Source of the DNA: Candidatus Gemmiger faecavium
GTDB lineage: Bacteria; Bacillota; Clostridia; Oscillospirales; Ruminococcaceae
NCBI GenBank assembly: GCA_019114415.1
Contig: DXFO01000039.1
Span: 1 to 64,000 of the forward strand
Direction: 5' to 3'
Length of the DNA: 64,000 bases
A program made the translations under genes and the position numbers. A model generated the notes under the pieces. That model worked only from the letters and a program-made list of their open reading frames with translations, was not told the DNA's origin and made no database searches. Shown one piece after another: positions 55,544 through 63,175 of this stretch. The stretch's first letter is position 1; each line of letters begins with the position of its first letter.

Positions 55544-56431
55544 ATGGCGGCGATGGAGCGTGATACGCTGTTTACCGATGCGGGCAGTGTCCGGTCGGAG
55601 CGCGTGCTGTATACCCCCTCGCCCTTTGCCCGGGCCAACCTGGTGCATTTGCAGGAGACCGGCCGCCTGACGGCCACGGCGGAACATACCAGTCGACGGG
55701 AAAAGCTGCAATCCTTTCTCTGCTTTGTGGTCCGCGGCGGGTCGGGGCGTCTGGACTATGACAACCAGACCTGGCCGCTGCATACCGGGGACGTGGTCTT
55801 TCTGGACTGCCGCCGCCCCTATGCCCACAGCACAGGCGGCGCGGCGGGGGAGCTGTGGACCCTTCAATGGTGCCACTTTTACGGCCCCTGCGTGGCGGCG
55901 ATCTATCAGAAATACTGTGAGCGCGGGGGACGGCCGGTCTTTCATCCTGCCGACCCGGAACGCTTTGCGGGACTTTTGTCGGAGATCTATGATCTGGCCG
56001 GCGCCGACGACTACATCCGGGATATGTGGCTCAATGAAAAGCTCAACACGCTGCTGGCCTGCCTGATGGCGGAATCCTGGCAGCCCTCTCCACGGCAGGA
56101 TCAGCGCCGCCCGGCCCGGCGGGACATTGCCCCGGTACGGGCCTATGTGGAGGAGCACTGTGCGGAAAAGCTGACGCTGGAATCGGTGGCAGAGCATTTC
56201 TTTTTGAACAAGCACTATCTGGCACGGCTGTTCAAGGAACAGTACGGCGTTTCGGTCAACGGGTATCTGACCCAGGTGCGCATCACCCGGGCCAAGCAGA
56301 TGCTGCGCTTTACCGACAAGCCCATTGCCCTGATCGGAGCGGAGTGCGGCCTGGACGACGCCAACTATTTTTCCCGCATCTTCAAAAAGGTGGAGGGCGT
56401 TACCCCAAAACAGTACCGCGATCTGTGGTGA
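55544..56431 (+). CDS. AraC-family transcriptional regulator
   Basis: Sugar-sensing-type regulator of 295 residues. The N-terminal cupin-like domain (FVVRGGSGRLDYDNQTWPLHTGDVVFLDC) binds a ligand; the C-terminal tandem HTH spans about 195-295 (LTLESVAEHFFLNKHYLARLFKEQYG and ALIGAECGLDDANYFSRIFKKVEGVTPKQYR). GAAAGAGG precedes the ATG. It is the last gene of the GDP-fucose operon, 24 bases after manA, and may control it. Confidence 0.92.
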   Translation: MAAMERDTLFTDAGSVRSERVLYTPSPFARANLVHLQETGRLTATAEHTSRREKLQSFLCFVVRGGSGRLDYDNQTWPLHTGDVVFLDCRRPYAHSTGGAAGELWTLQWCHFYGPCVAAIYQKYCERGGRPVFHPADPERFAGLLSEIYDLAGADDYIRDMWLNEKLNTLLACLMAESWQPSPRQDQRRPARRDIAPVRAYVEEHCAEKLTLESVAEHFFLNKHYLARLFKEQYGVSVNGYLTQVRITRAKQMLRFTDKPIALIGAECGLDDANYFSRIFKKVEGVTPKQYRDLW

Positions 56432-56454
56432 AACCACGCTGCAAAAAGCATAAG

Positions 56455-56505
56455 GGACCGGAGCATGGTCGCAGCAAAAGCGGCTGTGCTCCGGTCCTGT
56501 TTTGT
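56455..56505 (+). terminator. Terminator after the AraC-family gene
   Basis: GGACCGGAGCA and its complement around a 21-base loop, then TGTTTTGTT. Confidence 0.8.
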
Positions 56506-56691
56506 TATCATTCTGCGACGGCTATGTCATCTCTTTTGACCTCTTTTTGCAGAAAGATGTCGTTCTTTTTATGCGCAGGAAACGGCGAAGCCATGGGGAA
56601 CGGAATTTCGCATCGGACGAAAACCGGAATACGGCTTGTGACAGGACGTGCCCCGGCAAGAATGATTTTGTGACAACACACGGTATTTGTC

Positions 56692-56720
56692 TTTACATTT
56701 ATATCCCGAATTGATATAAT
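56692..56720 (+). promoter_or_regulatory. gntR promoter
   Basis: TTTACA lies 17 bases before TATAAT, which has the extended TG. A leader of about 165 bases with a small hairpin follows. Confidence 0.78.
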
Positions 56721-56892
56721 AAAATAAAAATAGGAAGCGGATTCTCTGCCTTGGAAAATGCCCGGACAGAGTGTATTCTGACATAAAAGCACGATAAATC
56801 GAATATATCTGTGGAAGCCTGGGAATGTTCGCCCGAAAACGGACATGCCGCCTCCATTTGTATTCGAATCGAGCCTTGAGGAGAGTGATTTT

Positions 56893-57606
56893 ATGAAATA
56901 TAAAACGCCGCAATATAAACGCATTGAGCGGGATATCAGTGAAAAAATCTCCTCCGGATATTACAGCGTGGGCAACTCCTTGCCTACGGAGCAGGAACTG
57001 GGCAAACAGTATGGCGTTTCCCGCGTTACGGTGCGCAAGGCGCTGGATAACTTGGTAGCCAAGGACCTGCTGATCCGCACGCCGGGTGTGGGCACTTTTG
57101 TCAAGCAGACGCCGACCTATCCCACCAAGAAGGTGGATTTGTGCGGCTTTACCGCCGAGATGGACGCCATGGGCCTGAAAGCCACCACCGAACTGGAAAT
57201 GTTCGAGGTCATCCGGGCCACGGAAAATATTGCCCATCTGCTGGAGATCTCGGAAGGGGACCTGATCTACCATTTCCGGCGCAGACGTTCGGTGAACGGC
57301 CGGGTGCTCATGCTGGAAAACACCTTTATGTCGGTGGACAAATATCCTGATATTTCCATCAAGGTTTTGACCGGTTCCAAGTACCAGTACTTTGAGAATG
57401 TCCTGGGGAAAAAGCCCGCCAGCAACGAGCACCAGGTCTTTCCCATCCTTGCCACGGAGGAAGTGGCGGAGATTTTCGGCATCGACGTCAATACGCCCAT
57501 CATCCGTATTGCCAACACCACCCGCTTTGCGGACGGGCAGATCATGGACTATACCGAGAACACCCTCAACTCGCCCTACTACCAGCTCAATTACCTGAAA
57601 CATTGA
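56893..57606 (+). CDS. GntR/HutC-family regulator with UTRA domain
   Basis: Ligand-responsive repressor of 237 residues. ATG 56893 follows GAGGAGAG. The winged helix (1-75) reads YKRIERDISEKISSGYYSVGNSLPTEQELGKQYGVSRVTVRKAL; the UTRA ligand pocket fills the rest. UTRA regulators of this type usually bind sugar phosphates. It faces the PTS-sulfatase operon across a shared terminator, the likely target. Confidence 0.92.
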   Translation: MKYKTPQYKRIERDISEKISSGYYSVGNSLPTEQELGKQYGVSRVTVRKALDNLVAKDLLIRTPGVGTFVKQTPTYPTKKVDLCGFTAEMDAMGLKATTELEMFEVIRATENIAHLLEISEGDLIYHFRRRRSVNGRVLMLENTFMSVDKYPDISIKVLTGSKYQYFENVLGKKPASNEHQVFPILATEEVAEIFGIDVNTPIIRIANTTRFADGQIMDYTENTLNSPYYQLNYLKH

Positions 57607-57615
57607 CAGAACCTA

Positions 57616-57664
57616 AAAAGCCTGGCCGGCTCTCCGCAAACGGGAGAACCGGCCAGGCTTTTTA
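57616..57664. terminator. Bidirectional terminator between gntR and the PTS operon
   Basis: AAAAAGCCTGGCCGG and complement plus CTCC/GGAG, with A and T runs on both sides. Confidence 0.92.
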
Positions 57665-57677
57665 TAAGGGGGAGAAG

Positions 57678-59204
57678 TTATTCGCAGTAGATGGGGCTGC
57701 TCCAGGCAATGTCACCGTTTTTCTGCCAGACGCGCAGACGGTAATTGCTGCCGGGAACCAGATCCAGCGTCTCATTGATGCTGACGAGATAAGCACTCTC
57801 GGGAGCGGCGCGGCGGACCCGGAACTTGAAGGCACTGTGCCAGATCAGGTCGTCGCGGTAGTGGTGTGCGTCGGGATACCGGTCGTACACCATTTTCTCG
57901 GCTTCCTCGTATTCGGAGTAGACCCGGGTGCCCTGCAGAAGGTCGCGGACAACCAGCGGGTAGCTCTTGCCGTTGACCGTCAGGTCCAGCACGTCGTCCA
58001 GGCTGCCTTCTACCTCGAAGATGAAGCCTTCCTGGCGGGTGGGGCTGCTGCCCATCCACTTGCCGGTCTCGGAGGTCTGGCGGGTGATCAGGTTGAAGTC
58101 GCAGCCCTTGTCGTCCTGATGGTCGATCCGCTGGCCGAAGCTGTTCCAGAGTTTTTCCACCGACAGGAGAGTACCCGGAACACGGAGGCTGCCCTCCCAG
58201 GTCTTGGTCTCGTTGCCGGGGAAGGCCTTGAGGTCGGGACCCCAGCCGAACTCCACCTCAAACTTGAAGCGGAACTTTTCGGGCAGGGGCGCGCGCTCCC
58301 AGCTGCCGGAATGGACGTAGGTCTTTTCGGGGATGCTGTCCCGCAGCAGCTCGATGCGGTCCACGGCGTTGGTGCCGGTGATGGTGATAGCCAGAGGCTG
58401 CGGGCCTGCGGGAACGGTCTCACCCATGACTTTGCCGCCGATGGAGAAGTCCACTCCGATGCGGCTGCGGCTGACGCCGTAGGTGCGGCCGTTGCGCAGG
58501 GCGGCCCAGATGGCCTCTTTGGTGTTGTTCTCTGCCAGAGCGCACATCATGCCGTGGTCGGCCTCGCCGGGAACGGCGTGGTTGTCGCCCGAGGCAATAA
58601 CGCTGACGTGATGGCCCTGGGCCAGGCCGGACTCATAGCTGGTGCCGCTGATACGGGGGCCCATGTGGACGTGGCGCACCATGGGGATGGGACCGTCGTC
58701 GTTTTCGCTGGAACCGTGGCTGGAGTAGATCTCGGCAATGGGGGAGAACTTCTCGTCGTGGGTGCTCCAGTTTTTGCCGCGGCTGTTCGGTTTGTATGCC
58801 AGATGGTGCGGCACGGCGATGGCCTCATGCCCGGCCAGCTGGTCGCGGAGCTCCAGATATTTCCGGGGCTGCAGGATAGCCTCGTCGTTGTTGAGGTAAA
58901 AGACGTTGTGGTCGCCGTCCGAACCGTCGCCCTGCCACTCGTACCCCATGAAGAAGGGCCAGCCTTCCTGTTCGGCCTGTGCAGCCAGGGCACGGACGGT
59001 CTCCCAGTCGGCGCAGTAGTCCTCCTGAGGGACCAGGTCCTCCAGCGCCGCGCCGGAGGGCGTTTTGCGGAGGGCGAAGGGATAATAGGCAATGGGCCAG
59101 AAATCCATCACTGCCTTGGCGTGTTCATACCACTGGGGCAGCTGCTTCATCTGATGATGATGGATGTTGCTGTGCATATCGGCCCAAAACTGTTGATATC
59201 GCAT
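57678..59204 (-). CDS. PHP-like metal-dependent hydrolase, function unknown
   Basis: Soluble protein of 508 residues with no signal peptide. The first 250 residues look like a PHP/DUF3604-type metal site: ADMHSNIHHHQ, GYEWQGDGSDGDHNVFYL, AVPHHLAY, EIYSSHG and IASGDNHAVPG supply His and Asp ligands. The last 250 residues are beta-rich with Trp-rich stretches (SGSWERAPLP) and no known motif. GGAG lies 5 bases before the ATG. As last gene of a PTS-sulfatase operon it may act on the imported sugar, for example removing a phosphate or opening an ester; this is only inferred. Confidence 0.65.
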   Translation of the reverse strand: MRYQQFWADMHSNIHHHQMKQLPQWYEHAKAVMDFWPIAYYPFALRKTPSGAALEDLVPQEDYCADWETVRALAAQAEQEGWPFFMGYEWQGDGSDGDHNVFYLNNDEAILQPRKYLELRDQLAGHEAIAVPHHLAYKPNSRGKNWSTHDEKFSPIAEIYSSHGSSENDDGPIPMVRHVHMGPRISGTSYESGLAQGHHVSVIASGDNHAVPGEADHGMMCALAENNTKEAIWAALRNGRTYGVSRSRIGVDFSIGGKVMGETVPAGPQPLAITITGTNAVDRIELLRDSIPEKTYVHSGSWERAPLPEKFRFKFEVEFGWGPDLKAFPGNETKTWEGSLRVPGTLLSVEKLWNSFGQRIDHQDDKGCDFNLITRQTSETGKWMGSSPTRQEGFIFEVEGSLDDVLDLTVNGKSYPLVVRDLLQGTRVYSEYEEAEKMVYDRYPDAHHYRDDLIWHSAFKFRVRRAAPESAYLVSINETLDLVPGSNYRLRVWQKNGDIAWSSPIYCE

Positions 59205-59279
59205 AGTTGCTCCGTTCCGCCGCCGTCGCCCGGCGGCATCTTTTTGTGGGGGAAAGTTTCAATGCTTCCGCAGACAGGG

Positions 59280-59717
59280 TCAATCCTCATCGACCTCGTC
59301 GTCATCATCGCCGGGCTCCGGCGGGACAAAGAGGAAGGACTGCTCCCGGATGAATTCCACCGCCTCGTTGGCCAGATCCTTGGCCGTGTCGGCATCGGTG
59401 TGGCTCAACGCAGCCGTCATCAGGATGGGAACGTTGGTGCCGCTGATGACTTCGCTGTCGGGGTAGCGCTCCATCTTCAGGCGGATGGAAACATTGAACG
59501 GGGTGCCGCCGGGGATGTCGGTAAAGACGACCACACCGTCGCACTCTTTCGCCAGGCGCTGCCATACGGCGTCGATTTTTTCGGTCAGCTGCTCCACCGA
59601 GTCGGAGGGTTCAAATTCCACAGCTTCGCAGTATTCCTGCTCGCCCACCAGCAGCTTCAGGGCGTCCAGAGCACCGGGGGCGAATTTGCCGTGTCCGGTA
59701 ACGATCATTCCAATCAT
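59280..59717 (-). CDS. PTS mannose-family EIIA component
   Basis: Cytoplasmic phospho-carrier of 145 residues that takes phosphate from HPr. MIGMIVTGHGKFAPGALDAL carries the phospho-His at position 9; FTDIPGGTPFNVS is the family's conserved turn. The C-terminus is an acidic tail (DDDDEVDED). It lies between EIIB and the PHP-like gene in the sugar operon. Confidence 0.95.
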   Translation of the reverse strand: MIGMIVTGHGKFAPGALDALKLLVGEQEYCEAVEFEPSDSVEQLTEKIDAVWQRLAKECDGVVVFTDIPGGTPFNVSIRLKMERYPDSEVISGTNVPILMTAALSHTDADTAKDLANEAVEFIREQSFLFVPPEPGDDDDEVDED

Positions 59718-59759
59718 GTCAGTCTCCTCTTCCGTCCACGCGGGACCGTTTTGTTGAAA

Positions 59760-60233
59760 TTACAGCAGGGCGATCAGGTCGGCAGCGGGATCGTTGGGAA
59801 CCAGCTGGGCAGTGATCTTGGCGCCCTGGTCGGCCAGGTAGCGGAAATCCGCCACGTCCTGCTCGTTGACGTTGACGGTCTTGCGCAGGTTGCGGCACTC
59901 GCCGCGGACGCTCATGTTGCCAACGGTGATGGCGTCAAAGTGGACGCCGGCCTCGGCCATGATCCGCAGGGAAGCGGGAGACTTGGTGACGATGAAGACG
60001 CGGTCGCCCTCGTACTTGCGGGCGATCAGGTTTTCCGCTGCCTTTTTGGGGGAGAGGATGGACAGCTTGACGTTGCCGGGACGGGCCATCTTCAAAGCTG
60101 CTTTCTGGATCTCATCCTTGACCGCGGCGGCGTCCACCACCATGATGCGGGTGGGTTTCAGCTGCTGGGTCCAAACGGTGGCCACCTGGCCGTGGATCAG
60201 CCTTTCATCAATACGAACGTTTACGATTTCCAT
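59760..60233 (-). CDS. PTS mannose-family EIIB component
   Basis: Cytoplasmic phospho-carrier of 157 residues that phosphorylates the incoming sugar. ATG 60233 (MEIVNVRIDERLIHGQVATVW) follows AGGAG; the phospho-His is in RLIHGQV. The sequence resembles the AgaV/ManX-B group. It follows a sulfatase gene by 29 bases, so the PTS genes are interleaved with sulfatases in one transcript. Confidence 0.95.
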   Translation of the reverse strand: MEIVNVRIDERLIHGQVATVWTQQLKPTRIMVVDAAAVKDEIQKAALKMARPGNVKLSILSPKKAAENLIARKYEGDRVFIVTKSPASLRIMAEAGVHFDAITVGNMSVRGECRNLRKTVNVNEQDVADFRYLADQGAKITAQLVPNDPAADLIALL

Positions 60234-60262
60234 ATCTGTCACTCTCCTGTATTGTGTATGTG

Positions 60263-61630
60263 TTAAGATTTTTTGCGTCCAAGACTTACGTAATCGTCGG
60301 GGTTTTTGCTGCTGGCCTGCATGCATTCCTTGCGGTTGACCTTCCACTCGGGGCGGACCTCAATGGGGCCGGCAAGCAGCGGGTCGTTGGTTCGCTCCAT
60401 ATGCTCCTGCAGCTTCCGGCGCAGGGTGTCGGCGATCTCACGGCAGGCGGGATCGTCGATGAGGTTGTTCCGCTCGCCGGTGTCGTAGACCATGTCGTAC
60501 AGGGCCTCGGCGGCTTTGGGGCGTTCCCGCAGTCCCTTGGTCAGATAGTAGTCCTTGGTCAGGGACTCGTCGCAGTTGGAGCAGTTGGTCTTGAGCCAGT
60601 CGGTGTCAAAGTAGCGGATGTACTTGTAGCGGTTGGTGCGGACGCAGCGGGCAGGCTCGTAGCTGGTGTGGAAGGTGACCTCGGAGTAGATCTCGTCCCG
60701 GATGGTGCGGGAGGAATCTTCCAGCATGGGGGCGAAAGAAGTGCCTTCCAGCCAGTCGGGCGTATCGATGCCCAGCAGCTCACAGACGGTGGGATAGACG
60801 TCCACGTGGCTGATCATGCCGTTGACGGCCTTGCCGTTGGAGGCGGCGCCGGGTTTGCGCAGGATCATGGCCACGCCGATGCCGGAATCAAACAGCGAGC
60901 ATTTGCAGTAGGGAGCACTCAGGCCGTGGTCGGTGGTCAGCATGATGACGGTATCGTCGTAGATGCCCTTTTCCTTGAGGGCGTTGATGACCACGCCGAA
61001 GCAGTCGTCTGCCCACTTAACGCTGGTGGCAAACTGTGCCATGTCCAGGCGGACTTCCGGGGTGTTGGGCAGGGGGACCGGGGGCTGCATGAAGTTCTGG
61101 TTCACCGACTCGTCCACCCAGTCGGGGAAACGGCGGTGGGTGGCAAACATGCCGTAGGACAGGAAGAAGGGCTTGCTGCCGTCATACTGACGGATCCAGT
61201 CGGCGGCGGAGCGGGCGTTTTCCATATCCCACTTGACCAGCTCCTCCTGACGGTATCCCTCGTCGGAATGGGTCAGGTTTTCGCAGTAGCCGATGGGATC
61301 GGCGTCCTCCTTGTTCATGTACCAGCCGGCCTCGTGCTGGATGCCGCTGAGCACGGTGTGATAGCCGTGGCGGTTGAGCCACTGGACCAGATGGCGGGAG
61401 TAATCAATGGAGAAGCCCCGCTGTGCCAGGCCCAGCATACCGTTCTGGTGGGGGTAAACGCCGGTGAGCATGGCCGCGCGGCTGGGGCTGCAGGTGGGGC
61501 CTGCGCAGTAGCACTGCTCAAACACCGCGGCATCCCCGGCAAAGTTCTCGATGTTGGGGGTGGGGACGCGGTAGCCGTAGGGGCTCAGCAGACGCCCCGT
61601 GTCATGAGTGTGAATGTACAGAAAATTCAT
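60263..61630 (-). CDS. Cytoplasmic-type sulfatase A (SGSH-like)
   Basis: Type I sulfatase of 455 residues. ATG 61630 (MNFLYIHTHDTGRLLSPYG) overlaps the upstream sulfatase stop as ATGA; there is no signal peptide. The formylglycine motif is CSPSRAAMLTG, so it needs an anaerobic sulfatase-maturing enzyme, not seen here. VYPHQNGMLGLAQRG after it resembles N-sulfoglucosamine sulfohydrolases, and MLTTDHGLSAPYCK supplies metal ligands. A sulfated amino sugar is a reasonable but unproven substrate. Confidence 0.9.
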   Translation of the reverse strand: MNFLYIHTHDTGRLLSPYGYRVPTPNIENFAGDAAVFEQCYCAGPTCSPSRAAMLTGVYPHQNGMLGLAQRGFSIDYSRHLVQWLNRHGYHTVLSGIQHEAGWYMNKEDADPIGYCENLTHSDEGYRQEELVKWDMENARSAADWIRQYDGSKPFFLSYGMFATHRRFPDWVDESVNQNFMQPPVPLPNTPEVRLDMAQFATSVKWADDCFGVVINALKEKGIYDDTVIMLTTDHGLSAPYCKCSLFDSGIGVAMILRKPGAASNGKAVNGMISHVDVYPTVCELLGIDTPDWLEGTSFAPMLEDSSRTIRDEIYSEVTFHTSYEPARCVRTNRYKYIRYFDTDWLKTNCSNCDESLTKDYYLTKGLRERPKAAEALYDMVYDTGERNNLIDDPACREIADTLRRKLQEHMERTNDPLLAGPIEVRPEWKVNRKECMQASSKNPDDYVSLGRKKS

Positions 61631-63051
61631 AGGTTGTTTTCTGCTCCTTCCTGTGTGTGGGGGCGGGCGTTGTCCAAAAGTTCCTGCCCGCGGTAGGGGT
61701 CCGGCCGGGTCACACATTCCCGGCTGAGGGGAAATCTGGCGGTGTCCCGGGGCTGCATCTGCTTGCCCCAGGCTTTCAGCAGCGGATAGCCTTTCATGCG
61801 CAGCCGCTGCCGCTCCAGGATGGCTGCCTCCTCCTCCGGAGAGGGCAGGCAGGCCAGCAGCTCGTCACACCCTTCGGTGACGGGCGTGCCGATCTCCTGC
61901 TCGTCGGAGGCCAGATCGCACACCCGGTTGCCGTCGGGGTAATGGGTCAGTTTTTTGCCGTCCAGGATCACGGACTTCAAGAAGGCGGAGGCGTCGTCGG
62001 TAACGGTCTCGATCTCCACGGGGGAGGACTGACCGGAGAACAGGTTGACGCCCCGGCTCTGGGGCAGGTCGGCGCCCGCCGCATCCAGAATGGTACGGTT
62101 GAGGTCCAGCAGGCTGACTTCCCGGGAGATGACCTGACTTTGGCGGCTGCCGTCCTCCCAGATCATGGGAATGCGGACCGAATCCTCATACAGCGTTTTC
62201 TTGCCGTAGAGTCCGCGCTTGCCCAGCTGCTCGCCGTGGTCGGAGGTGTAGATAAAGATGCCGTCGGTGCTGCTGCGGCGGAATTCCCGGTGCAGCTCAC
62301 CGATGCGGCGGTCCAGCTGACGGACCATGCCCCGGTAGGCGGCCCGGATGGTCCGCAGCTGCCGCGGCTCCACCGGCTGTACCAGGGAGTCATAGCAGGG
62401 ATGGCAGGGCCAGGAGGCGTCGTCCAGGGATTCCTCCGGTTCGATGCTGTCCCGGAAATCCTCCTCCGGACAGACAAAGGGGAAGTGGGGCGCGTACAGG
62501 CCCACCACCAGGAACAGCGGCTTGCTGCGGGGCTGCCGCAACAGCTCCACCGCGCTTTGCACGACGGCGTCGTCGTATTCCTGGGTGGGGGAGATGCCGT
62601 ACCCGGCCACCTTGCGGCAGCCGGACGCCTGCAGGCTGCCCGCGAAGTCTCCCAGATCGGTGCGGGCAACGCCCCAGTACTGGGTGGTGATGTCGCCGGT
62701 CAGGCGGCGGGCAAAACCGTGGTTCTGGTCGTGGCCCTTGAAGTGCATTCGCCCGGCCAGCACCGTGTCGTAGCCGGCGGCGGTCATGGCGTGGGCGATG
62801 GTGGGCATATCCTCGGGCAGGAGAGCGTCATTGTCAAAAATGCCGATCTCATGGGGGAGCCTGCCGGTGAGGAAACTGCTGCGGGAGGGGACGCACAGCG
62901 GTGCGTTGCAGTATGCAGCGGAAAAGACGGTGCTGCTCTGGGCCAGCTGATCCAGGCAGGGCGTATCGGTCATTCCGCCGCCCGCAAGCCCGGTATAACG
63001 GCCGTTGTGCTGGTCGCTCAGGACCAGTACGATGTCTTTGAGTCGGTTCAA
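61627..63051 (-). CDS. Cytoplasmic-type sulfatase B
   Basis: Second type I sulfatase, 474 residues from TTG 63051 (MNRLKDIVLVLSDQHNGRYTG), which follows GGAGGTG; the track's longer start has no ribosome site. The formylglycine motif is CVPSRSSFLTGR; metal and active-site blocks include LVLSDQH, LAGRMHFKGHDQNHG and IYTSDHGEQLGKRGLYGKKTLYE. No signal peptide. Different enough from sulfatase A to act on another position or another sugar. Confidence 0.92.
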   Translation of the reverse strand: MNRLKDIVLVLSDQHNGRYTGLAGGGMTDTPCLDQLAQSSTVFSAAYCNAPLCVPSRSSFLTGRLPHEIGIFDNDALLPEDMPTIAHAMTAAGYDTVLAGRMHFKGHDQNHGFARRLTGDITTQYWGVARTDLGDFAGSLQASGCRKVAGYGISPTQEYDDAVVQSAVELLRQPRSKPLFLVVGLYAPHFPFVCPEEDFRDSIEPEESLDDASWPCHPCYDSLVQPVEPRQLRTIRAAYRGMVRQLDRRIGELHREFRRSSTDGIFIYTSDHGEQLGKRGLYGKKTLYEDSVRIPMIWEDGSRQSQVISREVSLLDLNRTILDAAGADLPQSRGVNLFSGQSSPVEIETVTDDASAFLKSVILDGKKLTHYPDGNRVCDLASDEQEIGTPVTEGCDELLACLPSPEEEAAILERQRLRMKGYPLLKAWGKQMQPRDTARFPLSRECVTRPDPYRGQELLDNARPHTQEGAENNL

Positions 63052-63078
63052 AACACACCTCCGTGCCGGGATTTCATC

Positions 63079-63140
63079 GGGAAAGAAAACCGGACCGTCT
63101 GTCTCGGTGGCCAGCGGCACGCTTTGGAACAGACGGTCCG
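63079..63140 (-). terminator. Terminator-like hairpin between EIID and sulfatase B
   Basis: Perfect 12-bp stem CGGACCGTCTGT/ACAGACGGTCCG with a 26-base loop; on the minus strand GTTTTCTTT follows. It could lower expression of the sulfatase part of the operon. Confidence 0.72.
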
Positions 63141-63175
63141 GGCTCTTGCATGATTTACAAGGTTCCGGTTAGGGA

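Noticed and set aside
60306-61157. Short plus-strand ORFs across the sulfatase genes
   Set aside because: All are antisense to well-supported sulfatase reading frames.
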